Assembly: GCF_025602895.1 (NCBI RefSeq)
Contig: NW_026516217.1
Location: 620,001-684,000, forward strand
Direction: 5' to 3'
Source of the DNA: Polychytrium aggregatum
Lineage: Eukaryota; Chytridiomycota; Chytridiomycetes; Polychytriales
DNA: 64,000 bases
The position numbers and the translations under genes were made by a program. This document shows, piece after piece, positions 1-14,038 of the stretch. Below the pieces are notes generated by a model. It was not told where the DNA came from. It saw nothing but the letters and a program-made list of their open reading frames with translations, and did no database searches. Position 1 is the first letter of the stretch, and each line of letters opens with the position of its first letter.

Positions 1-3243
<3,243 letters not shown>

Positions 3244-3739
3244 GGTATCGAGCTGATCAGGAGGTCCGGTCGGTGCAGCGAGTTGCGAGAGCGAGGATCG
3301 GAAGGGAGAAAATCTGGGCAGCGGGGCTGGGTGCGGTTGCTTCCTGGGACTGGGCTTTGGCGGGCCATCCCTCGGCCAGCCATGCCCAAGCCGGCGACAG
3401 CCGCAATCGCCACAACAATCGCAGCAGCACTGAGTGAATGCAGTGGTCGTGGTAGCGATATCCGCCGCGGCAACGATAGCAACAACGACAGCAGTACCGG
3501 CAGTAGCACCAGTCGCAGCATTAGGATAGTAACAGAGCCGACAGAAGTTGTGGCAACTGGCGTTGCTGGATATGCCCTTGCAGGGGCAGTCTCACTGGAC
3601 ATCAATCGCAAGAGCGTCGCCCGCACTCCCGGCAGTACGAGTGACACTGGCAGCAGCATCGCCAAACAGCCTCCTTGCCCCTGTGTGATCGGCAGGGGCG
3701 AGGAGCCTGATTGTTGCGTGACCGATCCTGCTGCCTGAT

Positions 3740-3815
3740 GGCTCGCTGCTGGGCTCGCTGCTGGGTTCGCTGCTGGGCTCGCTGCTAGGCTCGCTGCTGA
3801 GCTCGCTGATGGGCT
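3740..3815. repeat. 12-bp tandem repeat (unit GCTCGCTGCTGG), about 6-7 copies
   Basis: The unit is repeated head to tail with a few substitutions between 3740 and 3815. It lies in the muskelin/RanBP1 divergent promoter region and is not in a supported coding sequence. Confidence 0.85.
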
Positions 3816-3876
3816 GGTCGGTCCAGCAGATATCTCTCGGATGGCCGCTCGCTCGCCGGCCGGGGCCAGCTTGTCT

Positions 3877-3930
3877 GCGATGGGCCTGGGATAGGCCTGC
3901 GATGGGCCTGCGATGGGCCTGCGATGGGCT
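3877..3930. repeat. 11-bp tandem repeat (unit CGATGGGCCTG), about 5 copies
   Basis: Imperfect tandem units run from 3877 to 3930, about 60 bp after the 12-bp array in the same divergent promoter region. Confidence 0.8.
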
Positions 3931-4103
3931 GTTGCGAAAGGCGTGTCTGATTGTTGCGCCAATCGCAGGGCGCGGTGATTGCAAGGCCCCCTTGACAATG
4001 GCCCCCCGGCCTGTCCAATACAAACGGCATCCCCGGACCAGATCTGCCCAAGGACGATTCCGACCGCAGCACACATCTACCCGCCTGTCCAACCGTCCAC
4101 CGA

Positions 4104-4137
4104 CCCATCCACCCATCCATCCATCCATCCATCCACC
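4104..4137. repeat. (ATCC)n microsatellite directly upstream of RanBP1
   Basis: A run of CATC/ATCC units ends about 12 bp before the RanBP1 start codon at 4149, so it lies in the probable 5' leader. Confidence 0.85.
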
Positions 4138-4148
4138 CCTCTATCGCC

Positions 4149-5830
4149 ATGGCCGACCACGAGCACGAAGAAGCCGTTGCTGCTGTGAGTATCGGCATCC
4201 CGTGTGCGCATGCTGCTCGGGTCTCAAGGCCAATGCCCCTGGTCGATTCTGGACATCTTGGTGGCGGCCGCGTCTGTTCACCAGCCGGGCGGATGCCCGC
4301 TGCTTCGGAGGTTTCGATGCAGACCTCCCGTTCCAGCGAGGCGCTGGCGTAGGAAATACGGTCTCCAGCACCACATCCGGCTCGGATTCGGCGCTGGATA
4401 GCCCCAGCTGCTTGCGGCCGACCAGGGTCTCCGCCGATAGATTCAGTGCGACCAACAGCTGCCCCCTCCTCCTCGACTCGGCGGCAGAGGGCGAGCCAAG
4501 CTCGCATGCGTTTTCGACACCGATGAGACAGCACCATTCAGCATCGACCCCACCGCGATTTGCATTGGGATTCTTGGGCAGGACCCTTATGGGGTTGCTG
4601 GCGTCGGCGAGACACGTTGCTGTCCAGCAGTCTCGACTCGAGCCCATCTGGACCAGAGCCAGAGCCAGAGCCAGAGCCAGAACCGGGCCTTTTGCTGCGA
4701 TCCAGCGCCGGTAACCTAATATGCATCTCTTCCGCTGCCATGCGCGCTCTGGCACCAACGCAGGAAGGACACGAGGAGGTCGCTCCCTCTGAGGATGTCC
4801 ACTTTGAGCCCGTCGTCAAGCTGCAGGAGCTCCAGGAAATCAAGACCCTCGAGGAGGACGAGGAGGTCGTTTTCAAAATGTAGGGCTCGAACTCGAATGC
4901 CAGTCGGTCCCGCCGGTGCATCCGAGCGAACGATGATTTGCGCCGCAGCGGCTGTGGCGAACCATGGCAACTGTCCCCGATACTGATTGACGCGGCCTCG
5001 TCTCTTGTCGCCAGGCGCTCGAAGCTCTTCCGCTTCGACAAGGTCGGCAACGAGTGGAAGGAGCGCGGTACCGGCGATGTCAAGCTTTTGAAGCACAAGG
5101 GCAGCTCCAAGATCCGCCTCCTCATGCGCCGCGAGAAGACCCTCAAGATCTGCGCCAACCACTTCAGTAAGTACCTCTGCCGCTCGGCGTTTTGTCGGTC
5201 GTCGCTCGAGCCCTCTGCAGATTCACTGACGATGGGACTGCCGTCTTGCACAGTCACTCCCGAAATGAAGCTCGCCCCCAACGTTGGCTCTGACCGTTCT
5301 TGGGTCTGGCACGTTGTTGCCGACTACGCCGATGAGGAGCCCAAGTCCGAGCTCCTGGCCATCCGCTTCGCCAACAGCGACAGTAAGTGCTCCGTTGATG
5401 TTGTTTGCTCGGGGCGGATAGCAGGCCGATTCAGATCTGGTGTGTCCCACCGCTGACCCACCGGCACTCGACCCGCTACCCTCATCCAGTCGCCAACACC
5501 TTCAAGAAGGAGTTTGAGGCTGCCCAGGCCCACAACATTGCCCTCTCCAATGCTCCCGAGGCCGCCCCTGCTCCTGCTCCTGCTGCTGCCGAGGAGGCCG
5601 CCCCCGCCGAGGAGGCCACTCGCGAAGTTGCTGCCGAGGAGACCGCCGCCGCTCCTGCTGAGGAGGCTGCTGCTCCTGCCGAAGAGGCTGCTGCCCCTGC
5701 CGAGGAGGCTGCCGCCCCCGCCGAGGAACCTGCCCCTGTTGCTGCTGAAGAGGCCGAGCCCGCGGCTGGACCTGCCGACGGAGAGACCCCCGTCGACGGC
5801 CACGCCCCCGAGGAGGAGCACAAGGAGTAA
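4149..5830 (+). CDS. RANBP1: Ran-binding protein 1 (RanBD1 domain) with Ala/Glu/Pro-rich tail
   Basis: RanBP1 binds RanGTP in the cytoplasm and helps RanGAP hydrolyse GTP as export complexes disassemble. Five exons (4149-4184, 4764-4879, 5015-5166, 5254-5382, 5490-5830) join in phase to 257 residues. The RanBD spans about residues 20-155 and shows the family signatures: [77 protein letters not shown] and FKKEFEAAQ. After the domain comes a tail of about 85 residues built from PAEEAA-type repeats. Exon 1 encodes only 12 residues; its ATG has a good context and is needed for an acidic N-terminus. Intron 1 is unusually long (579 bp) and carries a short CCAGAG repeat near 4650-4683. Junctions such as KM/RSKLF and NHF/ITPEM reproduce the family sequence exactly. 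Confidence 0.96.
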
Positions 5831-6426
5831 ACGCAAGGCCAGCCGGACCCGCTCTCTGGAGAATACTCAGCGAGCACGGCCAAAGAACGCGTGGGAACCA
5901 TGTGCACCGGAGCAACCAAATCGTTATACGCCTTGTTGCGCTGCCTGATTCTGGCCTCCTTCCTCGGGCCTGGTGGCATCCTCCCGCGTGCTTGTATCTG
6001 CCTTGTACCAGCTTCGATGTCGCCTGTTTTGACATAGACACCGCCCTTGCCTCCCTTGCCTCCCTCTCCCTTTCTCTTCCACTTCCCCCTCTCCTCCCCT
6101 CTCTGCATGATATCTATTTTTTCTTTTCTGTTGTTATTCCGGAAATCCCCGGGGCGTCCCGTCGTTTCTTGGAAGAGATGTAATGCTTTGCTCTGTTCAA
6201 TATTTGGCATATCACAACTTGTTCAATAACTAGGTGGGCCAGCAAATGCCCTGAACAAGTGTCGCCAGTGCACAGCCCGTCTCGTTTGCGTGCTCCTGTC
6301 CTGGCCGGCCGAGGCGGATGGTTTCCAGAATGCAATCGTGCATCCGGAACAAAGCAAAGCAGCTCCGTCCGAGGCTATTCCTTTCGTAGTGGGTGTCCGG
6401 GGGACCGATGTTGCTGCTTTTGCTGT
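5831..6426. other. Intergenic region between convergent RanBP1 and LSM8
   Basis: This 596-bp stretch lies between two converging 3' ends. It includes a pyrimidine-rich tract at about 6040-6150, and T-rich DNA with an AATA-type polyadenylation context around 6180-6230. I see no gene in it. The open frames on the minus strand at 5482-6210 are antisense to the RanBP1 tail. Confidence 0.6.
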
Positions 6427-7389
6427 TCAGTAACGGATCGGCTCGAGCGGATCCACCCGCACCTGGTCCCACTGGATCGACTGGTCATCCTCCTCGTCGA
6501 TCTGACCGACCAGGGCACTGCGCGGGACCAAGCAGCAGGGTGCCAATCGGTCATAGAAACGGCGACATGTCCGACGCGAAACCGATTGCAGGCGGTGGTG
6601 GTGAAGCGGCATGGGAGGTTAGCAATGCGATCTGAGTGGCAGAATCCACCCACGGATGCTCCCTATCCATCAGATCCAGATCCAGATCCAGATCCATGAA
6701 GGAACAGCACCGCCCCAGCAGAGCATCCTGCGTCTCCACATACATGTTGTCGCCGCGGACGAGGAAGAGGCCGATAGGACTGTCTTCGGTTCCCTCACGA
6801 GTGAACGACCGCAGGATGGTATTTGTCAGGATGACGTTTGTACTTTGGTCCAGACCCTTCAGTGTGCCCTTGGATCGTCGATTGGACCGGAATCGGGATT
6901 GTGTGTATTGCCGTCGTTATCGATATCGAGCGGATGCCATCGACGCCATCAATATCGGAGTCGCCATCATTGCCGTTCATCGTCAAGGGGCGAGCGGGAG
7001 GGTGTTTCGGAATGAGTGCAGATCGCACATGTCAGCATAGCATATCGCCGCCGATGGATTGCCACAGCCGGCTTGGGTCACCAGGCCGATCCGCAACGTC
7101 ACGATGCAAGATATCTGTCGCCCACTCGAGGCTGTGCCATGGCGGTACCCACCAGATACACTCTGCCGTCGTGCGTGATGATTTCAACCCGCTCTAGCCA
7201 CATGAACGATCCGGTGTCATGGGCCGGGGCCGGGTCGGGTCGGGTCGGGTCGAGTCGGGTTGCGGACAAGATCGACAAGACGATAGCGATGCGAGTGAGT
7301 CTATTGGGACGCATGTGCAGACAGAACCGAGATCCACCCTCCGCGCAGCGCTACGTACGGTCAACCCATTCCGCCAGGATCGCAGACAT
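6427..7389 (-). CDS. LSM8: U6 snRNA-associated Sm-like protein LSm8
   Basis: LSm8 is the subunit that defines the nuclear LSm2-8 ring, which binds the 3' oligo(U) of U6 snRNA for splicing. Four exons on the minus strand (7389-7359, 7193-7153, 6868-6711, 6517-6427) join in phase to 106 residues. The Sm1 motif reads VEIITHDGRVYLGTLKGLDQ followed by NVILTN; the Sm2 motif contains GLFLVRGDNM. The short N-terminus (MSAILAEWVDQ) aligns with the start of yeast and human LSm8. The C-terminus reads ALVGQIDEEDDQSIQWDQVR, where GQIDEE resembles the human GEIDEE. Two exons are very short (31 and 41 nt). Intron 3 contains a CCAGAT microsatellite (6669-6696), and intron 1 contains a GGGTC repeat (about 7225-7260). 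The family's usual length is 95-110 residues, so the gene looks complete. Confidence 0.95.
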
Positions 7390-7982
7390 GTTTGGCGAGT
7401 GCGTGCTTGGGATCGAGTCGGGTCGGGTCGTTGGCGATGGAGCAAGAGGCCCGCTCGCTCGCGCCAGCCGATCGGCCGAAATCGACATTGGCCGCTGGCT
7501 GGAGCCGGCCGGAGCGGTTGCAGCCACGCCACGTGCCCGCCGCTGGCCGCGCAAAGAGCCGCCTTGGCCGTCGTGGGCGGCCTGCTCATCCACCACCTCA
7601 TCCACCATCTCATCTGCATCCTCTGCCCGCTGCCCGGACTGCTGCCCAGACTGCCGCCTGGGACAGACGCCGTCCTTGCCATTCACAGCCAACCCATCGT
7701 CCGTCTGCGTGCGCCGCGAGTGTGAATCTCTGACTGCCGCGGGCGATTACTCGATACATCCTGCTTCCAGCCCCGTTGTGCAAAACCAGCATAGCCCCCC
7801 CCCTCACCACCACTGCCCTTAATTTGTGCAAGGACACCGACTGTCGCTTCGCCCAGCCGTCTTTTGGACTCCCTCCACCCGCTCGCCTCCATCCATTCGC
7901 ACTCGCCAGGGCTCTGGTCTATCCACAGTCTCCTGCGCTCCGCCCGTCTAGCGATTGACCTCCAAGCTCGTGTTTGCCCATC
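7390..7982. other. Divergent intergenic region LSM8 (-) / BAG-UBL gene (+)
   Basis: This 593-bp region holds both promoters. Several overlapping open frames cross it, with low-complexity Ala/Pro/Arg products and no family pattern. I see no TATA box. Confidence 0.5.
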
Positions 7983-9310
7983 ATGTCCCTTCAGGTGTCC
8001 TGGAAGGGCACCAAGTTTGACGTTTCCTTTGCCGAAGAGTATGCCCGAGTCGGCGACAACTGGACACAATGGGTCATGCTCAGCGACCTCCTTGACAAGT
8101 GCTCGGCGCAGACCGGCGTTCCCACCCATCGGATCAAGCTCCTGCACAGCGGCGGTGAGTCTTCCCACCCTGACGGCTCGCCGTCGTCGATCTATCACAG
8201 CGCTCGTTCGTGGTGCGAAAAGTGGCTCGGATATCCCGCGGATCCGGCCCCCCAGGGCTCGTTCGGTAAAGCCGCTTCCATCCACTTGAACTCGGGGCGA
8301 GATGCAGCAGAGCGAGGCTCGATGGCATGCATCAACGAGGCCGCCGCCGGCCCGTCAACGGCCCCGACCCACCAGGAAACCCGTTTCGGCTCGAGGACGG
8401 CGTTGATGGCCAGAGTTTTTGGAGCAAGCGCATCGGGAGCACTTGCCAGGCCTGCTCCTTTCGCCGTTCGTATTGGCATTGACCATGTGTCATGTCCATC
8501 CGGTCCCCTGGCCTCTGAAGCCGACTGGTTGCCTTGTACCAGACGATGTCGTGCCGCCTCACACTAAGCGAGAGACGAGTTCCCGTGGAGCTCATCGGCC
8601 TCTCTGTGATCTCCTGCTTCCGCACAGTGCACATGAACGACCCTGTCTCGACCCTCCATCGGTACAAGCTCAAGGCTGGCAGCAAGATCATGATGATCGG
8701 AGACGATCAGGTAGCGGCCTTGGCTTGTCAGCTGTGCATCAGGGCTCGTGATGGGAGGTCGCCTTGAGGACCGGCTCGATACTTGCTGGTGCTTGCATAC
8801 ATCCCTAGCTCGACTGGTCGAAGATGCTGATGATATGCCCGTTGTTCCGGCCAGCCTATATCGGATCGTGCCCCAGCCCCAAGCTCTTCAACGCAAGCAA
8901 GCACATCAACGACTTCATACAGTTCCACGCCCACCCCTGCTCCGGCCATCAAACAGCCACTCACTGAAGAGGATCTCATCGCAAAGATTTCGACGTCTGT
9001 CAACTACACCAACGAAACGCTGCTGCCCATGATCGAGCACTACACCATGGTTGCCGAGCAGTTCATTCGCATCAGCACCGCCAGCGGATACACCGTCAAG
9101 CACCTCGAGACCGAGTACGCCAAGGTCTCGGAGACGCTCCTGCAGACGCTCATCAAGATCGACAGCGTCGATTGCGGGGAGTTTGTGCAGGCGCGGCAGC
9201 ACCGCCGGGATGCCGTCAAGCTGGTCCAGGGGCTGATGGACCGAGTGGACCAAGTAAAGGAACGGGTCAAGGCATCGACAAGCCGCAACGTCCCCCCGGT
9301 GCAGTTGTAG
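7983..9310 (+). CDS. BAG-family Hsp70 co-chaperone with N-terminal ubiquitin-like domain
   Basis: BAG proteins bind the Hsp70 ATPase domain and act as nucleotide-exchange factors; the UBL of BAG1-type proteins links to the proteasome. Three exons (7983-8154, 8628-8710, 8855-9310) join in phase to 236 residues. Residues 1-90 form the UBL: LQVSWKGTKFDVSF, then the core RIKLLHSGVHMNDP and KLKAGSKIMMIGDD. A linker of about 35 Ser/Thr/Pro-rich residues follows. The C-terminal BAG helices begin near LTEEDLIAKI and include TVKHLETEYAKVSETLLQTL and RRDAVKLVQGLMDRVDQVK. An in-frame ATG at 7974 would add three residues; the 7983 start was chosen because MSLQVSW starts the first beta strand. The next gene is a second BAG protein in the same direction, so the two probably arose by duplication. 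Confidence 0.88.
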
Positions 9311-9822
9311 AGACTCTTGACGGTCCGCCTTGCATGCATTGTAGTCCATGCCCCCCCCCTGCAATACACTTGGCTGTTGGCAACCACCCAGCTCCGTGGT
9401 CTGGCGGAGTCGGTGCTGAGCGATTCGCCAGTCGGCGACCTGGGCGTCAACCTGGACAGGGGCGTGCCCCATGCGGCCAGCCGTTCAGATCCACCCAGAT
9501 CCACCCAGATCCATCCAGATCCGCCCAGATCCGCCACGGTCTTTCGTGTCGCCGCTGGAAGCCCCTGGAAGCTCGCTCTATTTTTGGCCACCAAGGGCGC
9601 ACAGGCGACCCAGCGCGACGGCAGCCCGAGCCAGGCCGCTGCTTCCCGGTCAGCTCTTCTGCCAACCCCGACCACCGCCTGCTTCAGCCTCCGCTTTCGC
9701 ACGCCGCCAGCGGTCAAAACCAGCAACGGCCATAGCTCCTGCCCGACACTTGTCGCAGCCACCACCGCGGCTCACACCGCATCCCATCACACCATACCTG
9801 CATCTGCATCTGCATCTGCATC
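9311..9822. other. Intergenic region between the two BAG genes
   Basis: No gene is seen. The region contains a tandem repeat of the 10-bp unit CAGATCCACC (about five copies, 9486-9534) and a CATCTG microsatellite at about 9799-9822, immediately before the next start codon. Confidence 0.6.
9486..9534. repeat. 10-bp tandem repeat (unit CAGATCCACC), about 5 copies
   Basis: Five head-to-tail units with one or two substitutions lie between the two BAG genes. Confidence 0.85.
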
Positions 9823-10965
9823 ATGTTCTTTGATCGCTGGAATCCGTGGGCGGCCAGTCCGTCCGAACAACTCGACCTCCCCCAACCGCATCGCTATCCT
9901 CAGCGCCACCACGCAGCCCCGAACCACGGCTCCGAGCTGCCGAGGCGCAAGCGTTCGTTCTCGAACGATTGCGAGCACGACGACGAAGACGGAGCCGGTG
10001 GCGATGATGATATCCAGCCCGGGGTGAGTATCGGGGAGCGCCATCCCCGATTTTGAACCGCCACATCCTCTTCACTGCGTCGCCTCCCGCTCCTGTTCTC
10101 GCCGATCCGCTTCCATCGGTCTCTCCCTTCTGGCAGCTTCTTGTTTCCTTGTGGGGATACAACGCTTGGCAATCGCCCTCGTCAGCCGCAGCACGGCATG
10201 GACTGGATTACTGATCTGCCGACGTCCATTTGCTACAAAAAGCCCCACCCGGTCCACAAGGCCCACAAATCGACAGCTCATTCACACCCATCCTTGCACT
10301 CAGCACCTCGCCCGAATCGTACTGCCAAGACAAAGATGAAATCGTGGTACTCTCCGCAGAAACGTAGTCCGCTGCCGCGGCAATATGAAGATCGCCGGGA
10401 TCGACACCGCAACCATGACAACGACCAATACAACGGCCGGGGCAACGGCAGTGACGATGATTTGGGCAACGGCGACCGAGACTTGGACACAGCTCGCACC
10501 CGCCCCAGCGGGCAATCCCGTCCGATGCCAGCCCAATCGTCGTCTGAAAGCACCTCCCAAGACGATCCTTCCGAGTCCGTGCAGCTCACAGAGTCTCCTG
10601 CCGAGCTCTTGGTGATCCGCCAAATCACTAGCCTCGTCTACGACAACGATCAGCTCTTCTCGGCCGTGCAGGAATACAACTCCACCGTCGTGAGCGCTCT
10701 GTCGGAAAGCCGGGACGACGCCTCGGACGATCTGGCGGCCGTCTTTAAGCGCCTGAACGTCGAGCACATCCGGGCCAGCGAGTTCCTGATGAAGACCCTA
10801 CTCAAGATTGACGACCTCGCCTGCGAATCGGGCTTTGAGAGGGCCCGGACGAAGCGGCGGGATGCAGTCAAGTTCATCCAGGGCCTGATGGAACGGGTCG
10901 ATCTGCTGCACCAGCGGGCGCTGAAGGGTTTTGAGAGGTGGGCCGCCTCCGAGCCACCGTTCTAG
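9823..10965 (+). CDS. Second BAG-domain protein, without a ubiquitin-like domain
   Basis: The C-terminal part (residues from about 215 on) is a BAG domain close to that of the preceding gene. Both share a helix of the form EHIRASEFLMKTLLKIDDLA (KHLETEYAKVSETLLQTLIKID in the neighbour), followed by TKRRDAVKFIQGLMERVDLL. The likely role is therefore an Hsp70 co-chaperone. Upstream is a long polar, apparently disordered region rich in Asp, Arg and Asn (RRDRHRNHDNDQYNGRGN). The proposed model is exon 1 at 9823-10023 and exon 2 at 10186-10965, with a 162-bp intron; it is in phase and gives 326 residues. The 5' half is uncertain: the first exon has no family support, and translation could instead begin at ATG 10198 or 10336 in the large exon. 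The BAG end and stop are secure. Confidence 0.72.
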
Positions 10966-11467
10966 CAAATAGACCAGGCGATGCCCCGAAGCCCGGTGCC
11001 GATGGCTTTCATGAAGTCTGCCATGCTGCTCAGGCATCGGGAGGAACTCTGCTCCGCCATCGATCTTGCGCTCCTGCCATCGAAGCGAATGCATCTTACC
11101 CCTCTGACAGCAGTCGACCAACCCAGGGTCGCCCACTTCACCCCTCCCTCGCTGCGAGACCAGTCTCAATACATATCTGCCTCCACTGATCCCCCATCTC
11201 GTCGTGGCCAGCGCAGCCAGGGCGAGCATCATCGGCGCAAGTGGCCCATTGCGCAGGTGACGCTCGTGACGAATCGCCTTGTGCGACCGGTCCAGATAGG
11301 GCCGCCGTGCTGGCTGAAAAAACGGCTGCAATCTATCCCTTGCGATCTGCCCCCATCCTCCTTTGGCAATTGCGGCAACCTCAAAAGGGACTCGCTGTCG
11401 TCCTCCACGCACGCCCCATCGACATCGTCACGCCCCATCGACATCATCGCGCTCCGTCCAGCCTACC
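10966..11467. other. Intergenic region before SER1
   Basis: No gene is recognised in these 502 bp, which contain the 3' end of the second BAG gene and the promoter of the aminotransferase gene. CATCGACATCGTCACGCCC-like short repeats occur just before the start codon. Confidence 0.5.
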
Positions 11468-12598
11468 ATGACCTCCCCTGTCTACAACTTCTCGGCCGGC
11501 CCTGCCGTGCTCTTCCGATCCGTGCTGGAAAAGGCCCAGTCCGAGCTTCTCGATTTTGCCAACACCGGCTCCTCGGTGATGGAGATTTCGCACCGATCCA
11601 AGGAGTTTGAAAGGGTCAACGACGAGACCGAGGCTGATCTGCGGGCGCTCTACAACGTGCCAGATAACTACAAGATCCTGTTCATGCAGGGCGGCGCCAC
11701 GGCCCAGTTCTCGGCCGTTGTCTACAACCTGATTCCCGGCGGCAAGAGCCAGCCCGCCGACTATGTCGTTACGGGCGCTTGGTCCGAGAAGGCCGTCGCG
11801 GAGGCCAAGGGCCTCGGCGCCAAGGTCAACGTCGTCTGCAACACCAAGGCCTCTGGCCACAACGGCTCTGTCCCTCCGGTCAGCGAGTGGAAGTTCTCAC
11901 CCGACGCTGCCTTTGTCTTCTATGTCGATAACGAGACAATCCACGGCGTCGAGTTCCCCGAGTTCCCTTTCGATGCCGTGCCCGCGGGTGTGCCCGTGGT
12001 GTGCGATATGTCTTCCAACATCCTCTCGCGTCCTTGCGATGTGTCCAAGTACGGCGTTATCTTTGCCGGAGCCCAGAAGAACATTGGCCCTGCTGGCGTC
12101 ACCGTGGTGATTATCCGCGAGGATCTGCTGAGCCGCAAGTCGCCCGACTTTCCTTGCCCCGTCTGCCTGGACTACAAGATCTGCGCGGCCAACAAGTCGC
12201 TCTACAACACCCCGCCGACCTTTGCCATCTATCTCTCCGGCCTGGTCTTCAAGCACCTGATTGCCATTGGCGGCATCGGCGCCATCACGGCCCACAACAA
12301 CCGCAAGGCCGAGGTGCTGTACGATGCCATCGAAAAGTCGAGCGGCTTCTACCGCTGCCCGGTGCAGCCGGCCTACCGCTCGCGAATGAACCTGCCCTTC
12401 CGTATCTACAAGGATGGCCAGCCCTCTGAGGCGCTCGAGTCGCTGTTCGTCAAGGAGGCCGAGGCTCGCCGCATGTCGCAGCTCAAGGGTCACCGCTCCG
12501 TCGGCGGCATCCGAGCCTCTCTGTATAATGCTCTTCCGCTCGAGGCCAGCGCCGCGCTCGCTGCCTTCATGACCGAGTTTGCCGGCAAGCATGCCTGA
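11468..12598 (+). CDS. SER1: Phosphoserine aminotransferase
   Basis: This PLP enzyme converts 3-phosphohydroxypyruvate plus glutamate to phosphoserine and 2-oxoglutarate in serine synthesis. It is an uninterrupted reading frame of 376 residues. It opens with the family signature YNFSAGPAVL, followed by SVMEISHRSKEF and ILFMQGGATAQF. The PLP Schiff-base lysine lies in FAGAQKNIGPAGVTVVIIRE. The substrate-binding C-terminal part includes KGHRSVGGIRASLYNALP. Length and motif order are normal for SerC/PSAT. The ATG at 11468 lies directly before the conserved N-terminus, whereas the open frame continues upstream into low-complexity sequence. It is one of the few intron-free genes in the window. Confidence 0.97.
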   Translation: MTSPVYNFSAGPAVLFRSVLEKAQSELLDFANTGSSVMEISHRSKEFERVNDETEADLRALYNVPDNYKILFMQGGATAQFSAVVYNLIPGGKSQPADYVVTGAWSEKAVAEAKGLGAKVNVVCNTKASGHNGSVPPVSEWKFSPDAAFVFYVDNETIHGVEFPEFPFDAVPAGVPVVCDMSSNILSRPCDVSKYGVIFAGAQKNIGPAGVTVVIIREDLLSRKSPDFPCPVCLDYKICAANKSLYNTPPTFAIYLSGLVFKHLIAIGGIGAITAHNNRKAEVLYDAIEKSSGFYRCPVQPAYRSRMNLPFRIYKDGQPSEALESLFVKEAEARRMSQLKGHRSVGGIRASLYNALPLEASAALAAFMTEFAGKHA

Positions 12599-12898
12599 GC
12601 GAAATCCGGCACTTGCCGTGCTTTCTCTTGCGACGAGCTCGGCCTCTCTGGTCTGGGTCTCGGAAGGATCGAGAATCGAGAATAGAGAGAGAGAGAGCAG
12701 ACCTTTGAATATAGCAAGAACGGCGATTCATCTGCACCACGTTCTTGTGAACCGGACGAACGGGCGGGGCTGGTTGATGTGTTCAATGGGGGAGTTCGCT
12801 GGACAGCAGGCCATCTGGCTCGCCATCCGCACGGCCTGGACTGGGGCCTGCAGCGCGGATGCAGCGCGGAGGGGGGTCTTGCTGGCCGTGCCTGTGGA

Positions 12899-12955
12899 CA
12901 GATGGTGTTGCTTGGGCAGACGGTGTTGCTTGGGCAGATGGTGTCGCTTGGACGT
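12899..12955. repeat. 18-bp tandem repeat (unit GATGGTGTTGCTTGGGCA), about 3 copies
   Basis: Units begin near 12901, 12919 and 12937. The copies differ at a few positions. Confidence 0.85.
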
Positions 12956-13969
12956 TGCCGATTGGTGTTGGGATATCATTCTCTTGGCCAAGACGGGCGC
13001 ACTGTACTATCGCTCTGCCGTTGTCGTCGGCTGGATGGCTCAGTCCCACGACGGTTCGGTGGAGCGCATGGCGATGCATCCTTTGTATTGCGACACCCGT
13101 TTGATATAAGACTTGATGCATCCATCGGTGCTCGCTCGCCCGTTGCCGTCAGCGCTGTTTGTTTCTGTCGATTGACCGATCGGCCATCGCGCACACCGCT
13201 GTCTCGCGGCCCCTCTCGGCCCCTTCTCGGCCACTTCTCGGCCGCCCTCGCTCGCGCCGCCGCGTCGTTGTCTTCTCGCCGATCGCTTTGCGCTTTCCGC
13301 CCCTCCTCTTCGGCCCTTTGCGACGGCTGCAAGGCGACCGAGCGCCCGCTTGCGACCCGCCAACGACCCGCCGGTATCGACCGCCGGCATCGACTCGCCC
13401 GTCTTCCTTCATCGCCGCATCTGCCGCTTGCCGGCCCTCTGCTGCGAGCCCCCGTTCCCTGCGTGTGCATGTCCAGGGCTGTCGCTGGCCTTGCCGCGCT
13501 TCCGTTTCGCCGTCGCTGCTGTCATCTCGGTAGGTTTCCTTCGCGCGGCTGGTCCTTCGTGGCCCGGATGGCTCCGGCCAGCACTGTCCTGCTGCCTGTG
13601 CTGCCTGTGCTGCTTGGTAGTGCTGGTGTCGACTGAGGCTCACCAGCAAGTCGTCCATAGCGACATGTTCCGGCATCGCATCTTGCCAGGCCCGCCTGCG
13701 CCGTTGCTTTGTTGTTTTTGTCAGTCGCTTGTCCAGGATTGCTGTTGCCGGCGGGGCTTGCCATCCGCTGTTGTTGCGGGCCCAGCGATTCAAATTGCCT
13801 AACTACTCTTCCTCTGGACACGCTTTCGCATCAACCGTCCTCTTGGATATGCATTGTTGATCCAACCATCGTCGTCGCCGCAATCGCCGACCCGACCCGA
13901 TCGTCACTGCCTTCCGCAATCTCCACAACCACTTCCCGACCCTGGCAATTTCGCATCACGTCCCTCTGT

Positions 13970-14038
13970 CGACACTGCCCACCGACACTGCCCACCGACG
14001 CTGCTCATCGACGCTGCTCATCGACACTGCTCATCAAC
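13970..14038. repeat. 13-bp tandem repeat (unit CGACACTGCCCAC), about 5 copies
   Basis: Five imperfect copies lie 35-100 bp upstream of the RIM15-like start codon, probably within its 5' leader. Confidence 0.85.

Larger units (their letters stand above)
3244..4148. other. Divergent intergenic region, muskelin (-) / RanBP1 (+)
   Basis: This 905-bp region separates two genes transcribed away from each other, so it should hold both promoters. It is crowded with low-complexity DNA (see the repeat entries at 3740-3815, 3877-3930 and 4104-4137). Long open frames cross it on both strands, but their products are simple Ser/Pro/Ala/Arg sequence without a recognisable domain. I treat them as chance openings in GC-rich DNA. 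I see no convincing TATA box. Confidence 0.6.

Noticed and set aside
5482-6210. 242-codon minus-strand open frame
   Set aside because: It is antisense to the Ala/Glu/Pro repeat tail of RanBP1 and reads as Ala/Gly/Ser repeats; no family support.
12779-13793. Overlapping frames of 164-285 codons on both strands
   Set aside because: They are Arg/Ser/Pro/Ala-biased products spanning tandem repeats with no recognisable motif.
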